Of a stretch of DNA of 64,000 nucleotides, positions 10,113 through 18,012 are shown piece after piece. The notes beneath the pieces were generated by a model, which saw only the letters and a program-made list of their open reading frames with translations, did not search any database and was not told the DNA's origin. Positions within the stretch are counted from its first letter, which is position 1; each line of letters begins with the position of its first letter. The stretch comes from Massilia sp. BJB1822 (GTDB lineage Bacteria; Pseudomonadota; Gammaproteobacteria; Burkholderiales; Burkholderiaceae_D), in NCBI RefSeq assembly GCF_013369485.1, contig NZ_JABWEB010000001.1, forward strand, positions 558,001 to 622,000. The letters run 5' to 3'. The translations under genes and the position numbers were made by a program.

Positions 10113-12140
10113 GTGAAGAAGTCTTATCTGCTGACGACCCTGGCCCTGAGCCTCACGGCCGCTTTCGCCCACGCCGCCGACGCCCCGCTGTCCGGCATCG
10201 AAACCCAGTACATCGATTCCAGTGTGCGCGCTCAGGATGACTTCTTCATGCACCTGAACGGCCAGTGGCTGAAGACCGCCGTGATCCCGGCCGACAAATC
10301 GAGCTGGGGTTCCTTCGCCAAGCTGCGCGACGACACCCTGCCGCAGCTGCGCGGCCTGATTGAAGAGCTGCAGACGAAAAAGCACAAGGCCGGCACCGAA
10401 GAGCAGAAGATCGCCGACCTGTACGCCAGCTATATGGACGAAGCCAAGCTGGAAAAGGCCGGCGTGCGTCCGCTGGCCGGTGAGTTCAGCCGCATCCGCA
10501 GCCTGAAGGACAAGAAAGGCCTGCCGGCGCTGATCGCCCACATGAACCAGATCGGCGTGGCCGTGCCTTACGGCTTCTACATCAGCCAGGATGCGCGCGA
10601 ATCGACGCGTTACGCCGTCTACCTGTCGCAAAGCGGCCTGGGTCTGCCCGACCGCGACTACTACCTGAAAAAAGACGATGCCAAGCTGGCCGACGTGCGC
10701 CTCAAGTACGAAGCCCACGTCGCCAAGATCCTGGGCCTGGCCGGCGTGAAGGATGCGCCAGCCAAGGCCAAGGCGATTCTGGCGCTGGAAACCGCGATGG
10801 CGGAGGTGCAGTGGTCCAAGGTCGACAACCGCGATCCGGTCAAGCGCTACAACAAGAAGAGCTTCGCCGAACTGGCTGCGCTGGCGCCGGCCTATGACTG
10901 GAAAGGCGCGCTGGCCAGCACCGGCGTGTCGGGCAAGACCGATTATGTGATCGTCAGCCAGCCGAGCTACTTCAGCGCCCTCGACAAGATCGTGCAGGAT
11001 ACCCCGCTCGCCACCTGGAAAGCCTACTTCGAATGGCAGCTGCTGCGCGACGCCGCGCCATATCTGTCCAAGGCTTTCGCCGACGAGAACTTCGCCTTCT
11101 ACGGCACCGTCATCTCCGGCACCAAGGAGCAGCCGCCACGCTGGAAGCGCGGCGTGAGCGTGGTGGAAGGCGCCATCGGCGAAGGCCTGGGCAAGCTGTA
11201 TGTGGCCAAATACTTCCCGGCCGAGCGCAAGGAGCGCATGGAGCATCTGGTGCAGAACCTGCTGGCGGCTTACAAGCAGAGCATCGACACGCTGGACTGG
11301 ATGGGAGCGGAGACCAAGCAGGAAGCGCAAGCCAAGCTGTCCAAGTTCACCTACAAGATCGGCTACCCGAACAAATGGCGCGACTACTCGGCCCTGCAAT
11401 TCAGCGCGGGCGACCTGGCTGGCAATATGCGCCGCGCCGAGCTGTTCTCCTTCCAGCGCAATCTGAACAAGCTGGGCAAGCCGATCGACCGCGAAGAGTG
11501 GGGCATGACGCCGCAAACGGTGAACGCCTACTACCGTTCCACCGCCAATGAGATCGTGTTCCCGGCCGCCATCCTGCAGCCGCCCTTCTTCGACGCGCGC
11601 GCCGACGATGCCGTCAACTATGGCGCCATCGGCGCCGTGATCGGCCACGAAATCAGCCACGGCTTCGACGACAAGGGCAGCCAGTCCGACGGCGACGGCA
11701 ATCTGCGCGACTGGTGGACGGCCGCGGACAAGGCCAACTTCAAGGCCAAGACCGACGCCCTGGTCAAGCAGTACAGCGCCTACAGCCCGCTGCCCGGCTA
11801 TAACGTCAACGGCGAGCTGACCCTGGGCGAGAACATCGCCGACAACTCCGGCATCGCCGTCGCTTACAAGGCGTACAAGCTGTCGCTGAATGGCCAGCCG
11901 GCGCCGGTGATCGACGGCCTGACGGGCGAGCAGCGCTTCTTCATGGGCTTTGGCCAGGTATGGCGCAGCAAGATGCTGGAACCGCAGCAGATCATGCAGG
12001 TGAAAACCGATCCGCATTCGCCGGGCCAGTTCCGCGCCAACGGCACGGTGGTTAACCAGCCTGGCTTCTACGAAGCTTTCGGCGTGAAGCAGGGCGACAA
12101 GATGTATGTGGCGCCGGAACAGCGCGTCATCATCTGGTAA
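10113..12140 (+). CDS. M13 family zinc metallopeptidase (PepO/neprilysin-like), copy 1
   Basis: This is a 675-residue secreted endopeptidase. I start it at GTG 10113, giving a lysine-led signal peptide (VKKSYLLTT...AFAHA) with CGGAGAG 8 bp upstream. An in-frame ATG at 10050 lies inside the receptor gene and has no signal sequence. Zinc ligands are His512 and His516 in HEISH and Glu573 in GENIAD; Asp577 is the ENxxD aspartate. The C-terminal IIW of M13 enzymes is present. The family cleaves oligopeptides, here in the periplasm. It follows a TonB receptor by 32 bp and precedes a paralogue with its own terminator-separated unit. Confidence 0.93.
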   Translation: MKKSYLLTTLALSLTAAFAHAADAPLSGIETQYIDSSVRAQDDFFMHLNGQWLKTAVIPADKSSWGSFAKLRDDTLPQLRGLIEELQTKKHKAGTEEQKIADLYASYMDEAKLEKAGVRPLAGEFSRIRSLKDKKGLPALIAHMNQIGVAVPYGFYISQDARESTRYAVYLSQSGLGLPDRDYYLKKDDAKLADVRLKYEAHVAKILGLAGVKDAPAKAKAILALETAMAEVQWSKVDNRDPVKRYNKKSFAELAALAPAYDWKGALASTGVSGKTDYVIVSQPSYFSALDKIVQDTPLATWKAYFEWQLLRDAAPYLSKAFADENFAFYGTVISGTKEQPPRWKRGVSVVEGAIGEGLGKLYVAKYFPAERKERMEHLVQNLLAAYKQSIDTLDWMGAETKQEAQAKLSKFTYKIGYPNKWRDYSALQFSAGDLAGNMRRAELFSFQRNLNKLGKPIDREEWGMTPQTVNAYYRSTANEIVFPAAILQPPFFDARADDAVNYGAIGAVIGHEISHGFDDKGSQSDGDGNLRDWWTAADKANFKAKTDALVKQYSAYSPLPGYNVNGELTLGENIADNSGIAVAYKAYKLSLNGQPAPVIDGLTGEQRFFMGFGQVWRSKMLEPQQIMQVKTDPHSPGQFRANGTVVNQPGFYEAFGVKQGDKMYVAPEQRVIIW

Positions 12141-12196
12141 GCGCATATATAAATAAGCGTATAAATTAAAACCGGCTTAACCGAGCCGGCCCTCTA

Positions 12197-12227
12197 CAAA
12201 AAGACCACATCCCGTGGTCTTTTTGTT
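12197..12227. terminator. Rho-independent terminator between the two M13 genes
   Basis: AAAAAGACCAC ATCCC GTGGTCTTTTT: a 7-bp GACCACx stem extended by A:T pairs, with a T-tract. It separates the two paralogues into distinct transcripts. Confidence 0.85.
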
Positions 12228-12312
12228 ATTCATGCCTGTTGCACTGTGCTAGAGTCGTCAGCTCGGCAAAAGTCCGAGAAAACCACTGTCTAAAACTAGA
12301 GGGGAAATATCA

Positions 12313-14388
12313 GTGAAACGACATCTGTTAAGTGCATTGACCTTGAGCCTGCTGGCTGGCGTATCCAGCGCAGCAGTTGCGGCGGAAGGCGCCACCAGCG
12401 CCGTTGCCAGCAAGGCTGCCGTCAGCGCGGCAAAAAACCTCGGCTCCGGCATCGATACCCAGTTCATCGATGCGGCCGTGCGTTCGCAAGACGACTTCTT
12501 CGTTCACCTGAACGGCAAATGGCTGTCCACCACCGAAATCCCGGCCGATAAGTCGAGCTGGGGCACCTTCGCCAAGCTGCGCGACGATATCCAGCCGCAG
12601 CTGCGCGCCATCATCGAAGAATCGGCCGCCAAGGCCAATGGCGCCGACGCCAAGCGCATCGGCGACTTCTACGCCAGCTTCATGGACGAAGCGCGCCTGG
12701 AACAGCTGGGCATCGCCCCGGTGAAGGCCGATCTGGACCGCATCGCCGCGATCAAGGACAAGAGGGAACTGCCGCTGCTGCTGGCTGCCGCCGTGCGCAA
12801 TGGCGTGCATTCCCCGTTCGGCTTCGGCATCCACCAGGACAACAAGGATTCGACCAAGTATGTGGCCGATCTCTTCCAGGACGGCCTGGGCATGCCTGAC
12901 CGCGACTACTACCTGAAAGCCGACGACGCCAAGCTGGCCGACACCCTGGCCAAATACGGCAAGCATGTGGAACAGATGCTGGCCCTGGCCGGCGACGCCA
13001 ATGCCGCCGCCAACGCCAAGGCCATCGTTGCCTTCGAAACCGAGCTGGCGAAAATCCAGTGGACCAAGGTCGAACTGCGCGATCCGGTCAAGGCCTACAA
13101 CAAGGTTGAGCTGAAGAAGCTACCGGAGCTGATGGCCAATTTCGACTGGAACAGCTATCTGAAAGCCACCGGCATCGCCGGCAAGGTCGATTATGTGATC
13201 GTCAGCCAGCCTACCTATCTGAAAGCGCTGGACGGCCTGCTGGCCGCCACTCCGCTGGAAACCCTGAAGTCCTACTTCCAATGGCAGACCGTGCGCGCCG
13301 CTGCGCCTTACCTGTCGAAATCCTTCGTCGACGCCAACTTCGCCTTCTACGGCACGGCGCTGAGCGGCGTGACCGAGAACCGTCCACGTTGGAAGCGCGG
13401 CGTGGAAGTGACCGAAGGCGCGCTGGGCGAAAGCATCGGCAAGATCTACGTCGAGCAGCACTTCCCGGCCGCCAACAAGGCGCGCATGGAAGAGCTGGTG
13501 AAGAACCTGCTGCTGGCCTACAAGCAAAGCATCAATAAGCTGGACTGGATGACCCCGGCCACCAAGAAAGAGGCGCAAGCCAAGCTGGCCAAGTTCACCA
13601 CCAAGATCGGCTACCCGAACAAATGGCGCGACTACGCTGCGCTGAACGTGCAGCGCGACGACCTGCTGGGCAACGTCAAGCGTTCCAATGAGTTCGACTA
13701 CAACAAGGAGCTGAACAAGCTCGGCAAGCCGATCGACCGCGACGAGTGGGGCATGACGCCGCAAACCGTGAACGCCTACTACAACCCGGAGATGAACGAG
13801 ATCGTCTTCCCGGCCGCGATCCTGCAGCCGCCGTTCTTCGACGCCAACGCGGATGACGCCATGAACTACGGCGCCATCGGCGGCGTGATCGGCCACGAAA
13901 TCAGCCACGGCTTCGACGACCAGGGCGCCCAGTACGACGGCGACGGCAATCTGCGCGACTGGTGGAGCGCCGCCGACCACAAGAACTTCGAGAAGAAGAC
14001 CGGCCAGCTGGTCAAGCAGTACAGCGCCTTCAGCCCGCTGCCAGGCTACAACGTCAACGGCGAGCTGACCCTGGGCGAGAACATTGCCGACAACTCCGGC
14101 GTGGCGATCGCCTACAAGGCTTACAAGCTGTCCCTGAAAGGCAAGAAAGCGCCGGTCATCGACGGCCTGACTGGCGACCAGCGCTTCTTCATGGGCTTCG
14201 CCCAGGTATGGCGCAGCAAGATGCGTGAACAAGCCCAGATTGTGCAGATCAAGACCGACCCGCACTCCCCAGGCAAGTACCGCGCCAACGGCACCATGCG
14301 CAACCAGCCCGGCTTCTACGACGCCTTCGGCGTGAAACCTGGCGACAAGATGTACCTGGCCCCGAAAGACCGCGTCATCATCTGGTAA
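12313..14388 (+). CDS. M13 family zinc metallopeptidase, copy 2 (tandem paralogue)
   Basis: This is a 691-residue secreted M13 peptidase that is clearly a duplicate of the preceding gene; long stretches are identical in protein sequence. It starts at GTG 12313 behind AGGGGAAA. The signal peptide ends near AVAAE. HEISH is at residues 528-532, the third zinc ligand is Glu589 in GENIAD, and the C-terminus is RVIIW. Compared with copy 1 it has an extra short Ala/Ser segment after the signal peptide, and substitutions in the N-terminal substrate-cavity domain. It has its own upstream region after the terminator at 12197, so expression may be independent. Confidence 0.93.
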   Translation: MKRHLLSALTLSLLAGVSSAAVAAEGATSAVASKAAVSAAKNLGSGIDTQFIDAAVRSQDDFFVHLNGKWLSTTEIPADKSSWGTFAKLRDDIQPQLRAIIEESAAKANGADAKRIGDFYASFMDEARLEQLGIAPVKADLDRIAAIKDKRELPLLLAAAVRNGVHSPFGFGIHQDNKDSTKYVADLFQDGLGMPDRDYYLKADDAKLADTLAKYGKHVEQMLALAGDANAAANAKAIVAFETELAKIQWTKVELRDPVKAYNKVELKKLPELMANFDWNSYLKATGIAGKVDYVIVSQPTYLKALDGLLAATPLETLKSYFQWQTVRAAAPYLSKSFVDANFAFYGTALSGVTENRPRWKRGVEVTEGALGESIGKIYVEQHFPAANKARMEELVKNLLLAYKQSINKLDWMTPATKKEAQAKLAKFTTKIGYPNKWRDYAALNVQRDDLLGNVKRSNEFDYNKELNKLGKPIDRDEWGMTPQTVNAYYNPEMNEIVFPAAILQPPFFDANADDAMNYGAIGGVIGHEISHGFDDQGAQYDGDGNLRDWWSAADHKNFEKKTGQLVKQYSAFSPLPGYNVNGELTLGENIADNSGVAIAYKAYKLSLKGKKAPVIDGLTGDQRFFMGFAQVWRSKMREQAQIVQIKTDPHSPGKYRANGTMRNQPGFYDAFGVKPGDKMYLAPKDRVIIW

Positions 14389-14395
14389 GCCCTCA

Positions 14396-14446
14396 GTTGA
14401 GCCCGTGTCCGATTGGGGTCTGACCCCAAGGTGGACACGGGTTCAG
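14396..14446. repeat. Type A dispersed palindromic repeat, copy 2
   Basis: GAGCCCGTGTCC, GA, TTGGGGTC, T, GACCCCAA, GGT, GGACACGGGTTC. It is nearly identical to 3908-3958, but the left arm has GA where the right arm implies ACC, and the central base is T instead of A. It sits just after the second M13 stop. Confidence 0.88.
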
Positions 14447-14469
14447 CTGTAGTGGATTGCATAGGGACG

Positions 14470-14500
14470 AAAAAAAACCGCTCGGATGAGCGGTTTTTTT
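14470..14500. terminator. Bidirectional terminator between the M13 gene and cytochrome c
   Basis: An AAACCGCTC GGAT GAGCGGTTT hairpin is flanked by eight A on the left and seven T on the right. It serves the converging genes on both strands. Confidence 0.9.
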
Positions 14501-14514
14501 ATGGCGGCGAAGAC

Positions 14515-15060
14515 TTATTCTTTCTTTTCTTCGGCCGGGGCAGCTGCCGGTGCCGGCACTGCGGGTTCTTTCAGATTGCCGCCGGATTTGTTGGCCATGA
14601 AGACCACGGCGCGGGCCACTTCCACATCGTCCAGATCCGGGTTGCCGCCTTTGGCTGGCATGGCGCGCAGACCTTCGATGGCGTGCTTGAGGATGGTGGC
14701 TTCGCCTTGGGCCAGACGGCTGCTCCAGGAGCCGTTGTCGCCCACTTTCGGGGCGCCGGCTGCGCCGCTGCCATGGCAGGCTGCGCAAGTGGAGGTGTAG
14801 ATGGCTTCGCCGGTCTGCAGCACTTTCGGCGCGTTGCTGTCTTTCAGGGTGTAGTCGATGTCGCCAACCGGCTTCAGGCGGGCGGCGAGGGCTTCGGAGG
14901 ACTGGCTGTCGGAACCGTGGCCGGTGAGTTTTTCCTGGGTCACGAATTGCACCAGCAGGGCAATCCCGAGAACAGTGATGAGGAAGAAGCCTACCACGGC
15001 AGCAACGAGTTGCTTAGGCGTTCTGATAGCGGATTCGTGTTCGTTATGTGCGTCGCTCAT
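14515..15060 (-). CDS. Membrane-anchored c-type cytochrome (cytochrome c5-like)
   Basis: This is a 181-residue monoheme cytochrome c. One N-terminal transmembrane helix (about residues 17-40) anchors a periplasmic domain with the heme site CAACH (Cys92, Cys95, His96) and Met134 in RAMPAKGG as the likely distal ligand. The tail is Ala/Pro/Glu/Lys-rich. The start at 15060 (MSDAHNEHES) is chosen because AAGGAAAT precedes it; the longer frame to 15132 has no ribosome-binding site. It probably carries electrons to or from a terminal oxidase or alternative pathway; no oxidase subunits are adjacent. Confidence 0.9.
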   Translation of the reverse strand: MSDAHNEHESAIRTPKQLVAAVVGFFLITVLGIALLVQFVTQEKLTGHGSDSQSSEALAARLKPVGDIDYTLKDSNAPKVLQTGEAIYTSTCAACHGSGAAGAPKVGDNGSWSSRLAQGEATILKHAIEGLRAMPAKGGNPDLDDVEVARAVVFMANKSGGNLKEPAVPAPAAAPAEEKKE

Positions 15061-15188
15061 GATTTCCTTAGTACAAAGATCGAAACTGGTGGCGGTTGGC
15101 GTTCTCGTTTTTGCACGTCGGCGCGCAATCACTCGCCAAACCCGCGATTATAGACCCAAAATTACCACTATGGAACGTAAATGATTTG

Positions 15189-15218
15189 TTGACTTCGCTA
15201 CAACGGCTGGTGTTAAAT
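15189..15218 (+). promoter_or_regulatory. Candidate sigma70 promoter of the acylation unit
   Basis: TTGACT, an 18-bp spacer ending in TG (extended -10), then TTAAAT. This places a start near 15225, some 40 bp before the ATG at 15265, which has GGAGG 8 bp upstream. The rest of 15061-15188 shows nothing else. Confidence 0.45.
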
Positions 15219-15264
15219 TGTCTTTATGACACTAAAATAATACAGCAGCTGCGGAGGCTGGCAA

Positions 15265-18003
15265 ATGACGGATACGACGTTTGCAGTACGGCTGGAATCC
15301 TTTGGGACGCGCTTGGCGATCGTGGCCGATGACGGCTGCTTCTGGTCCTACGCCCAATTGGCCGCCGCTGCCGACCGCGCCGCCACCGCCCTGCAGGGGC
15401 CGCGCCAGCTGGTTATTGTCGAGGCTGCCAACCGCATCGAATGCGTCTGCGCCTATCTGGCTTGCCTGCGCCGCGGCTGGCCCGTGGTACTGGCCGAACC
15501 CGGCTCCACCGCACGCGATTCCCGTATTGCCGAGATCTTCCAGGCAGGCCTGGTGTTCCGCGAAAGCGAGCACGGCGGCTGGGCGTTTCAAGCTTTACCG
15601 GGAGCAAGGGAAGCAGCCCTGCATCCCGAGCTTTGTCTCCTTCTGTCGACATCGGGCAGCACCGGCTGCCCGAAACTGGTCCGTTTGTCGCTGACAAATA
15701 TCGAAAAAAATGCGCTGGCCATTGCTGAATATTTGGGCATTTTGAGCACGGATAAGGCTATCACGGCGCTACCGTTGTTTTATTCCTACGGGATGTCCGT
15801 ACTGAATTCCCATCTCGCGGTGGGTGCCACCGTGCTGCTGAGCGAGTACTCGGTGGCCCAGGACGAGTTCTGGCAGCGTTTCGAGGCCGAGGGCGCCACT
15901 TCGCTGGCTGGCGTGCCTTTCAGCTTCGATGTGCTGGAACGGATCGGCTTCCGCCAGCGCCGTTATCCCGCGTTGCGCTACCTGACCCAGGCTGGCGGCC
16001 GCCTGCCGGCCGAGCGCGTGCTCGCTTACGCCGACTGGGCGCGCGCGCAGGGCAAGCAGATGTTCGTCATGTATGGCCAGACCGAGGCTGCGCCGCGCAT
16101 GGCCTATGTGCCGCCAGCGCAATTGAGCGAGAACCCGGACTGCATCGGCGTCCCCGTACCCGGCGGCGCCTTTGAACTGGTCGAGGAAGACGGCACGCCG
16201 GTGACGGCCGCCGACCAGCCGGGTGAGCTGGTATATCGCGGCCCGAATGTGATGATGGGCTATGCCGAAAGCGCGGCCGACCTGGCGCGCGGCGCCGGTC
16301 CCGCCGAGTTGCGCACGGGCGATCTGGCCTGCCGCAAGGTCAACGGCAACTACTATATAGTGGGCCGCAAAAGCCGCTTCTCGAAAATCCTCGGCCTGCG
16401 CATCAGCCTCGATGAGATTGAGCGCTGGCTGGAGCAGCGCGGCGTGTACGGCGCCGTGGGCGGCGACGACAAGCTGATCGCCGTCGCCATGGTACAGCGC
16501 GCAGGCCGCGCGGAATTGAAGCAGGCCTTGCTGGAACGCTTTGGTTTGCCCGCATCGGCCGTCGAAGTGCGCGTGCTCGATCCGCTGCCGACGCTCCCCT
16601 CGGGCAAGGTCGACCACCGCGCCGTGCTGCGCCTTGTGCGTCAGGCGGCAGGCGAGGAGCTGCCGGAGGCGCCACGCTCGCTGATCGAAGCCTATAGCGT
16701 GGTGCTGGGCGTACAGGACGTGCGGCCCGAGGACAGCTTCCTCGATTTGGACGGCGACTCGGTCAGCTTCGTCGATATCTCGCTGCTGATCGAAAGCTAT
16801 CTGGGCCATCTGCCGGAAAACTGGGAAGCGCGCTCGATCGCCGAACTGGAAGCGCTCAAACTGCCCGCTGCAGTGGCGCAGGAAGAGCACCGGCCGCGCC
16901 GCTTCGCCGTTGCTGCCATGGTCGCCTTCTCGCTGCTGGCCGTGGGCGAAGCTTCGCTGCAGATGCGCCATTACTTGAAGACCGGCCGCAGCGCCGCCTC
17001 CCTGCTAACCGGCAGCGGCGCCATGGCCTTCAACAAGGATTGGGGACTGACCACCTACCGCCCGCATTTCTCGCGCACGGTGCTGTCCAATGGCGGCCGT
17101 TTCGAAGTCAATTCGCTCGGCTTCCGCAGCCCGGAAATCGCGACCGCGCCGCAGGCCAACGAGCTGCGCGTGGTGGTGGCGGGCGCCTCCACCGTCTCCG
17201 GCGCCTATGCGCCCACCAACCAGGACACCTTCCCTAGCCTGCTGGAGCAGCGCCTGCGCCAGCAGATGCCCAGCCGCCCGGTGAACGTGGTGAACGCCGG
17301 CATCGAAGGCTATACCCTGGACGATATCGACCGCCTGGTGGACCGCGCCCTGATCGGCCTGAAACCGGCCGCCGTGGTGATCTACCCCGGCTTCAATGAT
17401 ATGAGCGGCATCTGCCGCGCCGCCCGCAGCCATGAAAAACCGGCCCACGCGCCGCAGCCCTCGCTGCCGCGCTGGATGCTGACGCGCGAGATCCTGTCCA
17501 AAAATACCGTCTCGCTGCGCGAGCCGCCGGTGCGCGCCGCCGTGGTCGATCCCGCTCAGCACATGACCGACGGCTATGCAGCGCGGCTGGATGCCATCGT
17601 CACCCGCCTGCAAAGCGCCGGCATCGTGCCGGTGCTGATGACGGTGGCGCGCGCCACCAAGCATGAGCGGCAGCCCGGCAGCGTGCAGCTGGCGCAGACC
17701 GCACTGTTCTACAACCCCTGCCTCGACTTGTCAGGCCTGCTCAAAGCCAGTGCCATGTACAACCGCGCCATCGTCAATGTGGCGCGGCAGCGTCGTACCG
17801 CGCTGGTCGACCTGGCGCGCGCCATGCCGGGCGGCCGCGACTACTTTGTCGACGGCGGCCACTTCACCGCGCGCGGCGAACGCTTCACCGCCGACTACCT
17901 GTTCCGCAGCATGTACAGCCATCCGGAACTGGCGCGCGGCCTGGGCATCCCGCAGCGCATGGAAGTGGCCAGCGGCGGCGCGTTCACCAGCAAAGAAAAA
18001 TAA
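15265..18003 (+). CDS. Adenylation-carrier-TM-SGNH fusion protein (fused DltA/DltC/DltD-like)
   Basis: This 912-residue protein appears to combine acyl activation and extracytoplasmic transfer. Residues 1-455 form an AMP-forming adenylation domain: TSGSTGCPK at 129-137, YGQTE at 270-274, TGD at 351-353, GRKSR at 367-371, and the catalytic Lys448 in PSGKVD. Residues about 470-535 are a carrier domain with Ser499 in DGDSVS as the phosphopantetheine site. A single hydrophobic helix (about 546-562) follows basic residues. Residues about 610-890 form an SGNH-type domain with nucleophile Ser642 in GASTVSG, GFND at 709-712 and the Asp863/His866 pair in DGGH. Topology would put the first two domains in the cytosol and the SGNH domain outside. 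Gly176 replaces the Asp that holds the amino group in DltA and NRPS domains, so the acyl group is probably not an amino acid. An MBOAT gene follows by 9 bp. Confidence 0.85.
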   Translation: MTDTTFAVRLESFGTRLAIVADDGCFWSYAQLAAAADRAATALQGPRQLVIVEAANRIECVCAYLACLRRGWPVVLAEPGSTARDSRIAEIFQAGLVFRESEHGGWAFQALPGAREAALHPELCLLLSTSGSTGCPKLVRLSLTNIEKNALAIAEYLGILSTDKAITALPLFYSYGMSVLNSHLAVGATVLLSEYSVAQDEFWQRFEAEGATSLAGVPFSFDVLERIGFRQRRYPALRYLTQAGGRLPAERVLAYADWARAQGKQMFVMYGQTEAAPRMAYVPPAQLSENPDCIGVPVPGGAFELVEEDGTPVTAADQPGELVYRGPNVMMGYAESAADLARGAGPAELRTGDLACRKVNGNYYIVGRKSRFSKILGLRISLDEIERWLEQRGVYGAVGGDDKLIAVAMVQRAGRAELKQALLERFGLPASAVEVRVLDPLPTLPSGKVDHRAVLRLVRQAAGEELPEAPRSLIEAYSVVLGVQDVRPEDSFLDLDGDSVSFVDISLLIESYLGHLPENWEARSIAELEALKLPAAVAQEEHRPRRFAVAAMVAFSLLAVGEASLQMRHYLKTGRSAASLLTGSGAMAFNKDWGLTTYRPHFSRTVLSNGGRFEVNSLGFRSPEIATAPQANELRVVVAGASTVSGAYAPTNQDTFPSLLEQRLRQQMPSRPVNVVNAGIEGYTLDDIDRLVDRALIGLKPAAVVIYPGFNDMSGICRAARSHEKPAHAPQPSLPRWMLTREILSKNTVSLREPPVRAAVVDPAQHMTDGYAARLDAIVTRLQSAGIVPVLMTVARATKHERQPGSVQLAQTALFYNPCLDLSGLLKASAMYNRAIVNVARQRRTALVDLARAMPGGRDYFVDGGHFTARGERFTADYLFRSMYSHPELARGLGIPQRMEVASGGAFTSKEK

Positions 18004-18012
18004 GGTCCGGCC

